Source: Desulfobacterales bacterium
GTDB taxonomy: Bacteria; Desulfobacterota; DSM-4660; Desulfatiglandales; JALVZP01
Assembly: GCA_027064285.1 (NCBI GenBank)
Contig: JAMOPX010000222.1
Span: 1-5,595, forward strand
Length of the DNA stretch: 5,595 nucleotides
Direction: 5' to 3'
This document shows, piece after piece, positions 5,064 through 5,595 of the stretch (position 1 is the stretch's first letter; each line of letters opens with the position of its first letter). The translations under genes and the position numbers were made by a program. Below the pieces are notes generated by a model. The model searched no databases, was not told the origin of the DNA, and saw only the letters and a list, made by a program, of their open reading frames with translations.

Positions 5064-5595
5064 ATGTTGAAAAACTCTTTACAAGCACTAGAATATGATC
5101 AGCTTTTAAAAATTATTTCTGCATACACTGAATCCGAGTTAGGTAAAGAATATCTACTTTCTTTAAGTCCTATAACTGATCATGATCAAATAAATGAAAG
5201 ACTTAGGCTCTTAGCAGAATTAAGAGAGTTCCTTAATGTAAGAGGAAGGCTATCAATAGGTGAACTTTTACCTGTGGATAAACTTTTAGATAAAAGCAAT
5301 ATAGACGGGTTACACCTTTTACCTGAAGAATTGTTACTCATAAAAAGGTTGGTAGAAGCTGCTGTTAATATAAAAAGGTTTATTATCTCAGAAGGAAAAG
5401 AATATAAGAGATTATACTTAATTGCTCAACATATGCCAGACTTGAAAGGTCTTTTGAGTGTTTTAGATAAGAGTATTTCAGATACTGGAAGGCTAAAGGA
5501 CTCTGCCAGCCCGAGATTAAAAAAAATAAGAGAGAAAAAAGCTCATTATAGGACTTATGCTCAAAAGAGATTGGAGCAGATATTGAATAGCCAAG
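5064..5595 (+). CDS. mutS2: MutS2 family protein, N-terminal part (3' end outside window)
   Basis: The first 177 residues of a MutS2 protein, open to the window edge. MutS2 is a MutS-like ATPase that lacks the mismatch-recognition domain. It is linked to suppressing recombination and, in Bacillus subtilis, to ribosome-collision rescue. The visible part covers the start of the clamp/lever region: LEYDQLLKIISAYTESELGK (9-28), the L-SPITD segment, and the characteristic SISDTGRLKDSASPRLKKIR, in which D146-S147-A148-S149-P150 is a family hallmark. The Walker ATPase motifs, endonuclease-type KOW segment and C-terminal Smr domain of the full-length protein (about 780 residues) lie beyond the window, so intactness cannot be judged. 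The start is odd. ATG 5064 follows an in-frame TAA at 5058, and the 24 bases after yqeY contain no Shine-Dalgarno-like sequence. TTG 5067 is the only other nearby choice. Translation may depend on coupling to yqeY. Confidence 0.93.
   Translation, partial: MLKNSLQALEYDQLLKIISAYTESELGKEYLLSLSPITDHDQINERLRLLAELREFLNVRGRLSIGELLPVDKLLDKSNIDGLHLLPEELLLIKRLVEAAVNIKRFIISEGKEYKRLYLIAQHMPDLKGLLSVLDKSISDTGRLKDSASPRLKKIREKKAHYRTYAQKRLEQILNSQ

Overview
The window is about two-thirds A+T by eye and is bacterial chromosomal housekeeping DNA. It reads as a low-GC, Gram-negative-type bacterium. The division cluster ends ftsA-ftsZ and is followed directly by a TIGR03960-type radical SAM gene, an order I associate with deltaproteobacterial/Desulfobacterota-like lineages. 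The taxonomic guess is tentative, because no rRNA or lineage-specific marker is present.

Layout. Bases 1-218 hold the C-terminal end of FtsA with its membrane-targeting helix. Bases 237-1499 encode complete FtsZ. Bases 1505-3229, five bases downstream, encode a 574-residue radical SAM protein with an N-terminal B12-binding-like fold. These three + strand genes look like one transcription unit, and together they give the Z-ring polymer, its membrane anchor, and an enzyme of unknown substrate. The radical SAM gene then runs tail-to-tail into the minus-strand ribosomal protein operon rplM-rpsI (L13, S9; 4041 down to 3218), with the last 12 bases of the two convergent genes overlapping. Bases 4593-5039 (+) encode a GatB/YqeY-domain protein. 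From 5064 to the window end is the N-terminal part of MutS2, probably co-transcribed with yqeY.

The only accessory-looking DNA is the roughly 550-base divergent gap between rplM and yqeY (4042-4592). It contains a plausible rplM promoter, a 13-bp perfect inverted repeat about 200 bp apart, and three helically phased copies of a GATGAG-centred repeat abutting a perfect TTGACA promoter. Downstream lies what looks like the decayed remnant of a RelE/YoeB-type toxin gene, broken by stops and a frameshift, that runs up to the yqeY ribosome binding site. No intact antitoxin is visible.

I see no rRNA, tRNA, CRISPR array or intact transposase. The core genes look ordinary and functional. The part worth a second look is the rplM-yqeY gap.
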